The position numbers were made by a program, and so were the translations under genes. Under the pieces are notes generated by a model. That model ran no database searches, had not been told where the DNA came from, and saw only the letters and a list, made by a program, of their open reading frames with translations. From Leptospira ilyithenensis (GTDB taxonomy: Bacteria > Spirochaetota > Leptospiria > Leptospirales > Leptospiraceae), in contig NZ_RQHV01000036.1 of NCBI RefSeq assembly GCF_004771005.1, positions 62,001 through 126,000 of the forward strand: a DNA stretch of 64,000 bases. The letters run 5' to 3'. Below are positions 26,500-34,462 of this stretch, in pieces. Positions within the stretch are counted from its first letter, which is position 1; every line of letters starts with the position of its first letter.

Positions 26500-27778
26500 T
26501 CGAAAAAACTCTACTGTAGATTTTTCCGGACGCCCCTTTGTTTTCCAGCACAAAGTTTCTGTTTTTTGCGCCCAATTCTTCCGCCAGATTCGGGTTTAAA
26601 ATTAATTTTTTAAAAGCACTGATGTATTCTTCCTTATGATTGCAAGCGATGAGACCACCTAGCTTTTGCATAACGATTGCTTCGGGAGCATTTGAAATTT
26701 TCAGGCCCGTGACAAGAGAGAGTGCAAATGCGGCAGGTTCGATCGTATTATGCACTCTGTGGTGAAATGCTCCTCCCACATAAGCAAACTTGGCAAATTG
26801 ATAAGCAAATGCCAAAATACCCAATTCGTCCACAAGCACGATCTTCGGATACTCCGAGCTTCGGTCCATGAGTTCGGAAAAAGTTTTTACAGTTGTAATC
26901 GATTCCAATTTCGATCGAAACGATTGCATTCGGTTCTCTTCCCATTTATGAGGAAAGATCCAGAATGTAGGAAGAGGGTGATTCTGTTCCGACCAATGGA
27001 AAAGAAAATCCGAAAAATAGGATTCACAGACGGGATAAGTAGAGCCTAGTAAAATCGGTTTTTGGTCCGCGATTTCCGTTTTGTATTTTTTCAGAAAGGT
27101 TTGGAATCTTTCCGGAGGGGTCCCGGATTCGATTCGGTGCAAGACCGATTCAAAACGGGTATCACCCAGTGTTTCTATCTTATGGTCGGGTGCTAATGTT
27201 TTGAACTCTTCTGCAATAATGGGATGGGAAGGATAAATTCCTTCCAGGTATTGGAAACTAGCTTTTGTTAAAGAATGAACGAATCCTTTTTTTCTCCCCG
27301 AACCGGAAGACAAAGAAGCGCATGCCAAATAGGACTTACAATTGTATTTATTGGCCGTCTTTAACAAATTAGGCCAAGTGTCCCAAGCCAGGATGATTAG
27401 TTTTTCGGGCCTAAATTTTTTGAATAGGGAATCATAGGCAAAAGGAAAATCCAAAGGCAAAATAAAACTGCGATCGAAGTTAGGATCTATTGTTTGTTTG
27501 TCGGTAACGCTATCGGAATAAACCGATTGGATGATAAAGAGACTCGGATTTTGTCTTTTGATTTCTCCCGCAAGTGCGCGTGCTTGATCGAGCTCTCCCA
27601 CACTTGCAGCATGCAACCAAACGGTTTTCCTTTGAGGATCCTTATCCGAATTTAAAAGTTCAGTTAAACTTTTCTTTCTTTTGGCTAATAACATTCTTCC
27701 TTTCGGAAAAAGAAAAACGACGATCAGAAATGGGAGGTAAAGCAGAATGAGAATCAGATTATAAAGAAAATACGCCAT
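26486..27778 (-). CDS. waaA: 3-deoxy-D-manno-octulosonic acid (Kdo) transferase
   Basis: GT30 glycosyltransferase adding Kdo to lipid A precursor at the inner membrane. The 430-residue product has an N-terminal membrane anchor, the H-A-A-S-V-G-E motif with the catalytic Glu62, a W-P-N-L-L segment, and G-A-F-H-H-R-V-H-N-T-I-E-P in the C-terminal nucleotide-sugar domain (the family's G-G-S-F-x-x-x-G-G-H-N-x-x-E region). The E-T-E-x-W-P motif is here W-D-T-W-P, a divergence worth noting. It sits between the FlaA-like gene and nadE on the minus strand and overlaps nadE. Confidence 0.9.
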   Translation of the reverse strand: MAYFLYNLILILLYLPFLIVVFLFPKGRMLLAKRKKSLTELLNSDKDPQRKTVWLHAASVGELDQARALAGEIKRQNPSLFIIQSVYSDSVTDKQTIDPNFDRSFILPLDFPFAYDSLFKKFRPEKLIILAWDTWPNLLKTANKYNCKSYLACASLSSGSGRKKGFVHSLTKASFQYLEGIYPSHPIIAEEFKTLAPDHKIETLGDTRFESVLHRIESGTPPERFQTFLKKYKTEIADQKPILLGSTYPVCESYFSDFLFHWSEQNHPLPTFWIFPHKWEENRMQSFRSKLESITTVKTFSELMDRSSEYPKIVLVDELGILAFAYQFAKFAYVGGAFHHRVHNTIEPAAFALSLVTGLKISNAPEAIVMQKLGGLIACNHKEEYISAFKKLILNPNLAEELGAKNRNFVLENKGASGKIYSRVFSNDPN

Positions 27779-28534
27779 TTAACGTTTGTTTCCCCAAGTA
27801 TCTTGCACCTCAGATCCGGGGTAAACAAAAGTGGACTTATCCATTAAAAAACACAATTGATCGAAATACAAATGAAAGGCGCCTTGTTTTTGAGTGGGCT
27901 GAGACGTGAGTCGAAACGCTTTTACAGACACAGGCAAAGAAAAAGATTGGATGAGCCTTGCATTTTCTTTCGGAAGATTGATGGGAACCTCCAATCTTCT
28001 CCAACCGAAAAAATTCAAAATGCCCAAGGGCAAATAAATCTCTTTTGATTTTTTCTGAGTCACTACCAAATCCAAAGCCATATGATGGCCTTCGGAATAC
28101 ACCCAAATGATCGCCTGGATGGGAAGTCCCAGAGGAAGTAACAACTGTTCTTCGGGACGAATCGTCCAATGATCCCTTTTCGGATTTTCCACATAACTAT
28201 GAATCAAGAAAGAATTTTGGGTTTGGACGTTCGGATAACCATTGTTTTTCAAAATTTCCTTTTCCTGGGGGAAAGCGGAGGAGTCGGGAAGATTTGCAGA
28301 AAACTCAGTGTGATTTAAAAAAGAATCGGATCTGTAAATACTCCAAGGTCTTTCTCCTTCGAAGTCTTCCGCAAGAAATAAGACATAGTTTTTTTCATTT
28401 TCGAGTGCTTTTTGCAGTCGTAAAACTCTACCTTCTTCATCTCTGTCCCAAGGTCTGGGTGCGCCACTCAAGTCCAGGCAAAAAAAGAGAAGAAGTAGAA
28501 AAAATATATTAACTTTTTTTATAAATAAAAACAT
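27779..28534 (-). CDS. FlaA-like flagellar filament outer layer protein
   Basis: Secreted protein of about 251 residues from ATG 28534: a strongly hydrophobic signal peptide, then features of spirochaetal FlaA sheath proteins, namely F-E-G-E-R-P-W-S, an R-D-H-W-T-I-R-P-E-E segment, I-I-W-V-Y-S-E-G, G-I-L-N-F-F-G-W-R-R-L-E-V, and the C-terminal Y-F-D-Q-L-C-F-L-M-D-K followed by D-T-W-G. FlaA proteins coat the periplasmic flagellar core in spirochaetes. It abuts waaA rather than another flagellar gene. Leptospira species are known to have two FlaA proteins; whether this is one of them or an additional paralogue cannot be told here. A longer frame to 28696 is less likely. Confidence 0.7.
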   Translation of the reverse strand: MFLFIKKVNIFFLLLLFFCLDLSGAPRPWDRDEEGRVLRLQKALENEKNYVLFLAEDFEGERPWSIYRSDSFLNHTEFSANLPDSSAFPQEKEILKNNGYPNVQTQNSFLIHSYVENPKRDHWTIRPEEQLLLPLGLPIQAIIWVYSEGHHMALDLVVTQKKSKEIYLPLGILNFFGWRRLEVPINLPKENARLIQSFSLPVSVKAFRLTSQPTQKQGAFHLYFDQLCFLMDKSTFVYPGSEVQDTWGNKR

Positions 28535-28613
28535 TTCTAACTTTTCTAATCGGCAAAAAAGTGTAATCCTTTCTATAGTAACGGTAAAAAATAAGAAGGG
28601 TAAAGTCTTTTCT

Positions 28614-29381
28614 ATGGCTAGACAGGATAATCTAAAAATCTTTACAACGGCGATCCTTGTTGTACTACTCCTTTCTTCTTTTATTTTCGGATTCATTTAT
28701 CGTAATGAAATCTACCAGAAGATACAGATGATCGGTAAGGCCAATTCTTTGGAAAAAGAAGACCGCATCATTGAAAAACCTTGGGCTTCTCCCGTTTCTT
28801 CCGAAAAGGAAACTGCAAATGTAGATGATTCTTCCAACAAAGAAGACAAGTCCACAAAGACAAAGTTGCCCAATCTTCCCAGTCTTGAGGAGATGGATCC
28901 TACTTGGGAAAAACCAGGTTCCAAATCGGTTTCCGTAACAGGCAGCCAGGCTGAAAAAAAACAAACTCCCAAATCATCCGAAAAGGCCACGATAGACAAA
29001 GAAAAGGAAATGATAGGAGACAAATTTGCGGAAGAACCGCGTGATCTTCTCAAAGAAACCAAACCTCAGATCAGTTCTACTTCCAAAGAAAATAAAAACA
29101 AACAAACCGCTGTTTATCGACCTACCGCAAAGAAAAAACAATCTGTCCCCAGATATACATACACTGCAAAAAAAGTTTCCGACTCCAAACTCCAAGCGAA
29201 AAAGTCTTGGGCAAAACCGAACCGAATCAGTTCCGAAACCAAATCAAGACAATCTGTGAGTTTGGAAGCCAGATTCCGGGATATGGAATCCAAGTTTGTT
29301 TTGCAAAATCAAAAGAACGATATGCGTTTTACAGAGATTGAAAAAAGAATCGAAAAATTAGAAAAATCTCTCGGACCTTAA
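28614..29381 (+). CDS. Membrane-anchored coiled-coil hypothetical protein
   Basis: 255-residue protein with a single N-terminal transmembrane helix (about 11-27), a long low-complexity Lys/Ser/Pro-rich middle (about 40-210) and a C-terminal coiled coil (about 220-253) with M-R-F-T-E-I-E-K-R-I-E-K-L-E-K heptads. It starts 80 bases from the FlaA-like gene in the opposite direction and is followed after three bases by the YggS gene. Probably an envelope linker protein; no family assigned. Confidence 0.6.
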   Translation: MARQDNLKIFTTAILVVLLLSSFIFGFIYRNEIYQKIQMIGKANSLEKEDRIIEKPWASPVSSEKETANVDDSSNKEDKSTKTKLPNLPSLEEMDPTWEKPGSKSVSVTGSQAEKKQTPKSSEKATIDKEKEMIGDKFAEEPRDLLKETKPQISSTSKENKNKQTAVYRPTAKKKQSVPRYTYTAKKVSDSKLQAKKSWAKPNRISSETKSRQSVSLEARFRDMESKFVLQNQKNDMRFTEIEKRIEKLEKSLGP

Positions 29382-29384
29382 TTC

Positions 29385-30086
29385 TTGTCTTCCTACGGAG
29401 AATCTTACAAAAATCTCATTTCCTCTCTTCAATCCCAATACCCGAAGAACCGATTTCAAATCCTTGCTGTTTCCAAAACAAAACCTTACGAGGTGATAAG
29501 AGAAGCGTATCTGGGGGGAATCCGTGTATTCGGAGAAAATTACATTCCGGAAGCCGTTGAAAAATTCACAAAGCTCAGAGAAGAGTTTCCCGAGGCAAAC
29601 GAAGAGGTTCAATTGCACCATATAGGGCCTGTGCAATCCGGTACTTTACGCAAGTTATTTGGTCATTTTCAATTCACTCACGGGGTGGGATCTTTTTCCA
29701 CTTTAAACGAATTATTGAAACGTGCTTTGAAAGAGAAAAAAACAATCCGATACTTTATACAATGCAATCTTACAAAGGAGTCTTCCAAAAACGGAATGGA
29801 TACGGAAGAATTGATCTTGCGCAAGAAAGAGATGGTGAACCTTCAAAATGAATATTGCATTTGGGAAGGAATGATGGGGATGGGACCGTCAGACGGTGAA
29901 TCGGAAGGAACGGGACTTGCCTTTCAAAAATTGAATGATTTGAGAAATGAATACTTCCCTGATAAAAAATTATCTATGGGGATGAGTGGGGATTACGATC
30001 TTGCACTGCAATACGGATCCGATTATTTGCGGATCGGTTCAAAAATATTTGGAGATAGGGTTTATGGAACAGACAAACAGGCATAA
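29385..30086 (+). CDS. YggS/PROSC-family pyridoxal-phosphate homeostasis protein
   Basis: PLP-binding single-domain TIM-barrel protein with a role in vitamin B6 and amino-acid homeostasis. Residues A-V-S-K-T around Lys31 carry the PLP Schiff-base lysine; F-G-E-N-Y, H-x-I-G-P-V-Q, and the C-terminal S-M-G-M-S-G-D-Y-D-L-A and L-R-I-G-S-x-I-F-G motifs follow in the expected order. 233 residues is the usual length. The start is TTG, three bases after the preceding stop. The 3' end overlaps proC by 23 bases, a common pairing of these two genes. Confidence 0.92.
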   Translation: MSSYGESYKNLISSLQSQYPKNRFQILAVSKTKPYEVIREAYLGGIRVFGENYIPEAVEKFTKLREEFPEANEEVQLHHIGPVQSGTLRKLFGHFQFTHGVGSFSTLNELLKRALKEKKTIRYFIQCNLTKESSKNGMDTEELILRKKEMVNLQNEYCIWEGMMGMGPSDGESEGTGLAFQKLNDLRNEYFPDKKLSMGMSGDYDLALQYGSDYLRIGSKIFGDRVYGTDKQA

Positions 30087-30858
30087 TGTGGGAGTAGTGG
30101 GACTGGGCAAAATGGGCGGAGCGATCGCCCTGGGAATCCATGCCTCCGGGAAAGGATTCGTTTACGGTTATGATCCGTTTACAAAAACACAGATCCCGGG
30201 CATAGAATACAAGTCCGGGATTCCTTCTCTCGAAGAGATGGCTGACATCATCATACTCGCAGTCAAACCGAACGACATTGCATTGGTGGTAGGCGAATTC
30301 AAAAAACCAAAAACATTTTTGTCGATTGCTGCCGGGATTTCCGTTGCCACCATTCAAAGTGGCGCACCTAAAGGCTCGAAGGTGTCCAGGCTTATGCCCA
30401 ATTTGCCTTTGGTGGTAGGACGTGGGGCGGTAGGATTTTTCGGAGAACCTAGTCTTGATTCTTTGGTTGTGGATCTCTTTTCTTCCCTTGGAACGGTCGT
30501 TAGGTTGGATAAGGAGTCATTACTGGATGCAGTGACAGGTCTTTCCGGATCGGGGCCGGCGTATGTAATGACTTTTCTCCATGCGCTTGCCGAAGGAGGA
30601 TTGAAAGCCGGGCTATCGTATTCACAAAGTCTGGATTTGGCTTTGGAGACGATTGCGGGGAGTGTGGAATACTTTCGTAAGCTAAAAGAGTCAGATGCAA
30701 ATCTTCATCCTATGGAAGTGCGCAATTGGGTCACTTCTCCCGGGGGAACCACGATTTACGGTTTGGATGCTTTGGAGAGAAAAGGGTTTACTACTTCTGT
30801 CCGTGATGCGGTCACGGAGGCTGCAAAGAGGAGTAAGGAGTTGGGAGGAAAGGAATAA
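30064..30858 (+). CDS. proC: Pyrroline-5-carboxylate reductase
   Basis: Last step of proline synthesis: NAD(P)H reduction of pyrroline-5-carboxylate. The Rossmann motif G-V-V-G-L-G-K-M-G-G-A is near the N-terminus, then I-I-L-A-V-K-P-N, M-P-N-L-P, and the C-terminal signature G-L-S-G-S-G-P-A-Y-V and T-S-P-G-G-T-T. From ATG 30064 it has 264 residues. The frame is open further upstream to 29986, but the ATG at 30064 has a GGAGATAGG ribosome site and matches the family N-terminus. Confidence 0.95.
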   Translation: MEQTNRHNVGVVGLGKMGGAIALGIHASGKGFVYGYDPFTKTQIPGIEYKSGIPSLEEMADIIILAVKPNDIALVVGEFKKPKTFLSIAAGISVATIQSGAPKGSKVSRLMPNLPLVVGRGAVGFFGEPSLDSLVVDLFSSLGTVVRLDKESLLDAVTGLSGSGPAYVMTFLHALAEGGLKAGLSYSQSLDLALETIAGSVEYFRKLKESDANLHPMEVRNWVTSPGGTTIYGLDALERKGFTTSVRDAVTEAAKRSKELGGKE

Positions 30859-30871
30859 AGGATGATAACGG

Positions 30872-30948
<77 letters not shown>

Positions 30949-31114
30949 AAATACCACATTCTATGATGCAGGTTTCCTGTCAAGATCGTTTATACTTTGT
31001 TCTAAGAAGTTTACACAATTTGTACAATTTTTAAACCAATCCCTAAAATCGTACTTTACATTGACCCTATTTTCATTGTTTTTAATAATTTAATCTCAGC
31101 TTGGGCGGTGTGCT

Positions 31115-32176
31115 TTGTCACTAAAAGAAAATACAGACATAGTATTCGAACATTACGAAAAAAAAATATACGATCAAAAACAGCTCCTTGAGATTTCCCG
31201 CGCGCTCAACTCTACGCTTGATTACAAGTATCTGATTGATGCGATCCTGAATATTTGCCTAGCTCAATTGCAGACGTTGCATGCTGCCATGTACCTGGAG
31301 CCGGAGATTGATTTAGGTCTTTTCCGATTGGAGCCTCAATCCACGAAGGGATTCGAGCTGACGGAAGCAGATCATAATTACGAAATCAAAATAGATACTC
31401 CTCTGATTCATTATTTCGAGGAAAAACCAAAAGCGATCACTATGGATCAGATTCTTTTGGTCGAGTCACTCAAAGATTCCAAAGATTTGAATTACTTGCG
31501 CCAGTTAGGTGCTGAAATTCTTGTTCCTTTGAATGCAAAAGGTAAGGTGAATGGTCTCCTCGTTCTCGGGGAAAAGATGACCACGGAAGAGTTTCTGGAA
31601 GATGAAAAGGAATTCATGACCACACTTGCCAATTTGGCCGGCATTGCCGTAGATAACGCTCGTTTGTATGAACTCGCTACCGTGGACATGATGACCGGTT
31701 TGAAAATTCATCATTACTTCCAAACCAAATTGAAAGAAGAGATGGAACGTTGCCGCAAAAAAGGAACCAAGCTAGCTCTTCTTTTTACGGACGTTGACAA
31801 GTTCAAAGTATTCAACGATACTTACGGTCACCAAGCGGGGGACGTAGTATTGATAGAAGTGGCAAGACAACTCATCAACGCAGGCCAACGCCATCACATT
31901 CCTGCCAGATATGGCGGAGAAGAATTTTGTCTGGTTATGCCCGGTGCAACCGAAGAAGAAGCATTTGCTAAGGGTGAGGAAATCCGCAAAAGTGTTGAGG
32001 CTATGGTTGTAAAAAACCCGAACGACGGTGCTGATCTGAAGGTGACTTTGTCCGTAGGAGTTTCGACTTTCCGCTCTACAGACCGAAACAACAAAGATCT
32101 GATCGAACGTGCGGACAAGGCTCTCTACCAAGCCAAACATTCCGGTAGAAACAGAACAATTTCCTTTAAAGAATAG
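31115..32176 (+). CDS. GAF-GGDEF diguanylate cyclase
   Basis: Predicted to make cyclic di-GMP from GTP. The 353-residue cytoplasmic protein has an N-terminal GAF-like sensor (about 30-185) and a GGDEF domain with D226 in F-T-D-V-D, N-D-T-Y-G-H-Q and the active-site G-G-E-E-F at 267-271. The usual inhibitory R-x-x-D site before G-G-E-E-F is not intact (Q-R-H-H-I-P-A-R), so product feedback may be weak. The start is TTG behind a G-rich ribosome site. The ligand of the GAF domain is unknown. Confidence 0.93.
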   Translation: MSLKENTDIVFEHYEKKIYDQKQLLEISRALNSTLDYKYLIDAILNICLAQLQTLHAAMYLEPEIDLGLFRLEPQSTKGFELTEADHNYEIKIDTPLIHYFEEKPKAITMDQILLVESLKDSKDLNYLRQLGAEILVPLNAKGKVNGLLVLGEKMTTEEFLEDEKEFMTTLANLAGIAVDNARLYELATVDMMTGLKIHHYFQTKLKEEMERCRKKGTKLALLFTDVDKFKVFNDTYGHQAGDVVLIEVARQLINAGQRHHIPARYGGEEFCLVMPGATEEEAFAKGEEIRKSVEAMVVKNPNDGADLKVTLSVGVSTFRSTDRNNKDLIERADKALYQAKHSGRNRTISFKE

Positions 32177-32198
32177 AAAAAAAGCCGATGAGGAGAGT

Positions 32199-32426
32199 AT
32201 GGCAGAAGCAGTTACCATTCTCTCCGATCTTTCCCGTCCTGGTCATTCCGGAGTCCTCGAATCTATCCGAGATAGAGCATTGGGGCTTAAGTCGTTCAAC
32301 TTCCAACCTTATTCTTGTTTTATCGAGTATAAGTCCAAAGAAGAAAAAACAGGGATCGAATACAGAGATTGTATCGTAGATTATTCCCGTTGCCCCAATC
32401 AAAATTGTATCAAAAAACTGGTTTAA
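32199..32426 (+). CDS. Small hypothetical protein (75 aa)
   Basis: Starts at ATG 32199 with AGGAG three bases upstream; the frame is open further upstream inside the cyclase gene, but that start is less likely. The product is soluble, with three cysteines in the last 20 residues (D-C-I-V-D, R-C-P, N-C-I). It sits between the cyclase and the two-domain retropepsin-like gene, overlapping the latter's start. No family recognised. Confidence 0.55.
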   Translation: MAEAVTILSDLSRPGHSGVLESIRDRALGLKSFNFQPYSCFIEYKSKEEKTGIEYRDCIVDYSRCPNQNCIKKLV

Positions 32427-33307
32427 GATTTTTAATTCTACTTTCCTTTTGTTCGGCTTTTTTGCAATGCCAGGGGGAAACAACATCCATTCCTTCCTCT
32501 TCCTTCGTTAACAAAACGTCCATACTGAATGTGCTTCCAAAGGGGAAATTCAAAGTGGAAGATCTGGGAACTCATCTTTTGCTGCATGGGTTTTCCGACC
32601 CTGATACGAATAAATCTTATCCGTTGTTATGGGACACCGGATCTGACATTAGTTTTGTGAGAGAACATCTGGGTGCGGAAAGAGACACTCAATTTCGATT
32701 GAGATGGGAAGGAAAAGATTTCCCTTTCAAAAAAAGAAAGGGAATCCTTCCCGAAAGCCTGGAAGGACTTGTTGGAAACGACTTTTTTGATAATACATGT
32801 GTTTGGTGGGAAAACGGAGAATTGCAAGTATTTGATTCCTCGTCCAGTTTTTGTGAAAAACCTCAGGCTTTTCTAACTACCAGTTTGCGCACACTTTCCG
32901 TTCGGAAATGGAATCTCCATTATTATGCAAGTTTCAAGGGCAAAAAAGAAAAAACCTATATTGGAATTTTGGATACCGGTGCAAGTTTAAGCCTTCTTCC
33001 CTTTAAAGGAGAAGAGGGTCTGGAATCCCAAGGTAAAAAGAAGGTGTTTTTGCCCGGAAATCAAATTCAGGAAGCGGATCTTTTTTATTGGAAGGGACCT
33101 CTTTATTTGGGGACAAACCTGGGAATTTGGGAAGAATACTTTGACATTTATTTTTTAAGCGGAATTTCACTTGAGAATTTCCTTTTGTCAAGGGACAAGG
33201 ACAGGGAAGAGGTTTGGGTCATCGGTTTGGATATTTTGCGCAGAAAACCCTTGTTCTGGGATTTCGCAAGAAATAGAATCGCCATCTTAAATCCCTCGTC
33301 CAATTAA
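32405..33307 (+). CDS. Lipoprotein with two retropepsin-like aspartic protease domains
   Basis: About 300 residues. The N-terminus is a lipoprotein signal ending in F-L-Q-C (Cys22). Two copies of an aspartic-protease-like module follow: the first has L-W-D-T-G-S-D (Asp77) and later L-V-G-N-D-F-F (124-128), the second I-L-D-T-G-A-S (Asp190) and V-I-G-L-D-I-L (about 273-278). Each D-T-G plus G-x-D pair matches the layout of the retropepsin-like/aspartyl protease families, which normally act as dimers, so this protein could form an intramolecular pseudo-dimer. The start is uncertain (TTG 32405, or 32369 overlapping the upstream gene more). It is followed by mnmA after two bases. Protease activity is inferred, not shown. 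Confidence 0.65.
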   Translation: MYQKTGLRFLILLSFCSAFLQCQGETTSIPSSSFVNKTSILNVLPKGKFKVEDLGTHLLLHGFSDPDTNKSYPLLWDTGSDISFVREHLGAERDTQFRLRWEGKDFPFKKRKGILPESLEGLVGNDFFDNTCVWWENGELQVFDSSSSFCEKPQAFLTTSLRTLSVRKWNLHYYASFKGKKEKTYIGILDTGASLSLLPFKGEEGLESQGKKKVFLPGNQIQEADLFYWKGPLYLGTNLGIWEEYFDIYFLSGISLENFLLSRDKDREEVWVIGLDILRRKPLFWDFARNRIAILNPSSN

Positions 33308-33309
33308 AA

Positions 33310-34446
33310 GTGAACACAAAAGAAAAGATCATAGTTGCAATGAGTGGGGGGGTTGACAGTGCAGTTGCCGCTGGTCTGCTCATCGAACAAGGTTATGATG
33401 TAATTGGTGTTAATTTACGCACCTGGGAATACGAAGCTCCTGCCTGTGATGTTACAAAAAAATCCTGCTGTTCTCCCGAAGACATCCGGGACGCGAGAGA
33501 TGTGGGACTTTCTCTCAATATTCCTTTTTACGTGATCAAAATGGAAAAGGTTTTCGGGGAAAGAGTGATCCAGAGATTTATAGATGATTATAAGGACGGC
33601 CGCACTCCCAACCCATGCGTCGAGTGCAATACATTCGTAAAGTTCGGCGCTTTGTTTGAAAAAGCGAAGGCACTCGGGATTTCCAAAATCGCTACCGGAC
33701 ATTATGCACGGACAGTGGAGATTAATGGGCGTTATGCCATCCGCAATGCGGTTGACATGAAAAAAAACCAAGCGTACTATTTGTACGGTTTATCACAAGA
33801 AAATATCAGCTCTACTATATTTCCTTTAGGGGAAATGGATAAATCGGAAGTCCGCGAAATTGCAAAACGTATGGGACTTCCCGTTGCGGAAAAACCGGAA
33901 TCCCAAGAGATTTGTTTTATTCCTGAAAACGATTATAGAAGTTTTTTAAAAAAGCAAGGTGTTGATTTTACTCCCGGTTTTTTCCGTTTGGTGTCCGGTG
34001 AGATCATAGGCAAACACACAGGCAAAGAAAATTTTACAATCGGCCAAAGAAAAGGTTTGGGTGTGTCTTGGAAAAATCCCCTCTATGTGATCTCCATCGA
34101 AGACGATGGAACCGTAGTAGTCGGAGAAGATGAAGAGACATTTTGCGAGTCTTTCATACTGGAAGACATCACTTACCAAGGGATTTTTCCCATGGAGCCT
34201 GGAGAAACAGCCGAGATGAGAGTTCAAATCAGATACCGCCATACACCTGTTCACTGTAAAGTGACGAGCTTTGGTGACTCTTGGAAAGTCGAATTTATAG
34301 AAAAAGTAAAAAGCGTAACACCGGGGCAGTCTGCCACTTTTTATCCGTTAGATGACAATTATCTTTTGGGCGGCGGGATCATCCGAAAAGGAAGCATTCA
34401 ACTCCAAAGAAAGCAACTTGTCATATCTGGTTCGGGGCAAACATAA
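33310..34446 (+). CDS. mnmA: tRNA-specific 2-thiouridylase MnmA
   Basis: Installs the 2-thio group at U34 of Glu, Gln and Lys tRNAs using ATP and relayed sulphur. The 378-residue product has the PP-loop A-M-S-G-G-V-D-S, the catalytic Cys103 in N-P-C-V-E-C-N, Cys202 in Q-E-I-C-F-I-P, and the C-terminal beta-barrel domain with T-I-G-Q-R-K-G. The start is GTG 33310, two bases after the previous stop. Length and motifs are normal. Confidence 0.96.
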   Translation: MNTKEKIIVAMSGGVDSAVAAGLLIEQGYDVIGVNLRTWEYEAPACDVTKKSCCSPEDIRDARDVGLSLNIPFYVIKMEKVFGERVIQRFIDDYKDGRTPNPCVECNTFVKFGALFEKAKALGISKIATGHYARTVEINGRYAIRNAVDMKKNQAYYLYGLSQENISSTIFPLGEMDKSEVREIAKRMGLPVAEKPESQEICFIPENDYRSFLKKQGVDFTPGFFRLVSGEIIGKHTGKENFTIGQRKGLGVSWKNPLYVISIEDDGTVVVGEDEETFCESFILEDITYQGIFPMEPGETAEMRVQIRYRHTPVHCKVTSFGDSWKVEFIEKVKSVTPGQSATFYPLDDNYLLGGGIIRKGSIQLQRKQLVISGSGQT

Positions 34447-34462
34447 CTAGGAATTTTGTCAT

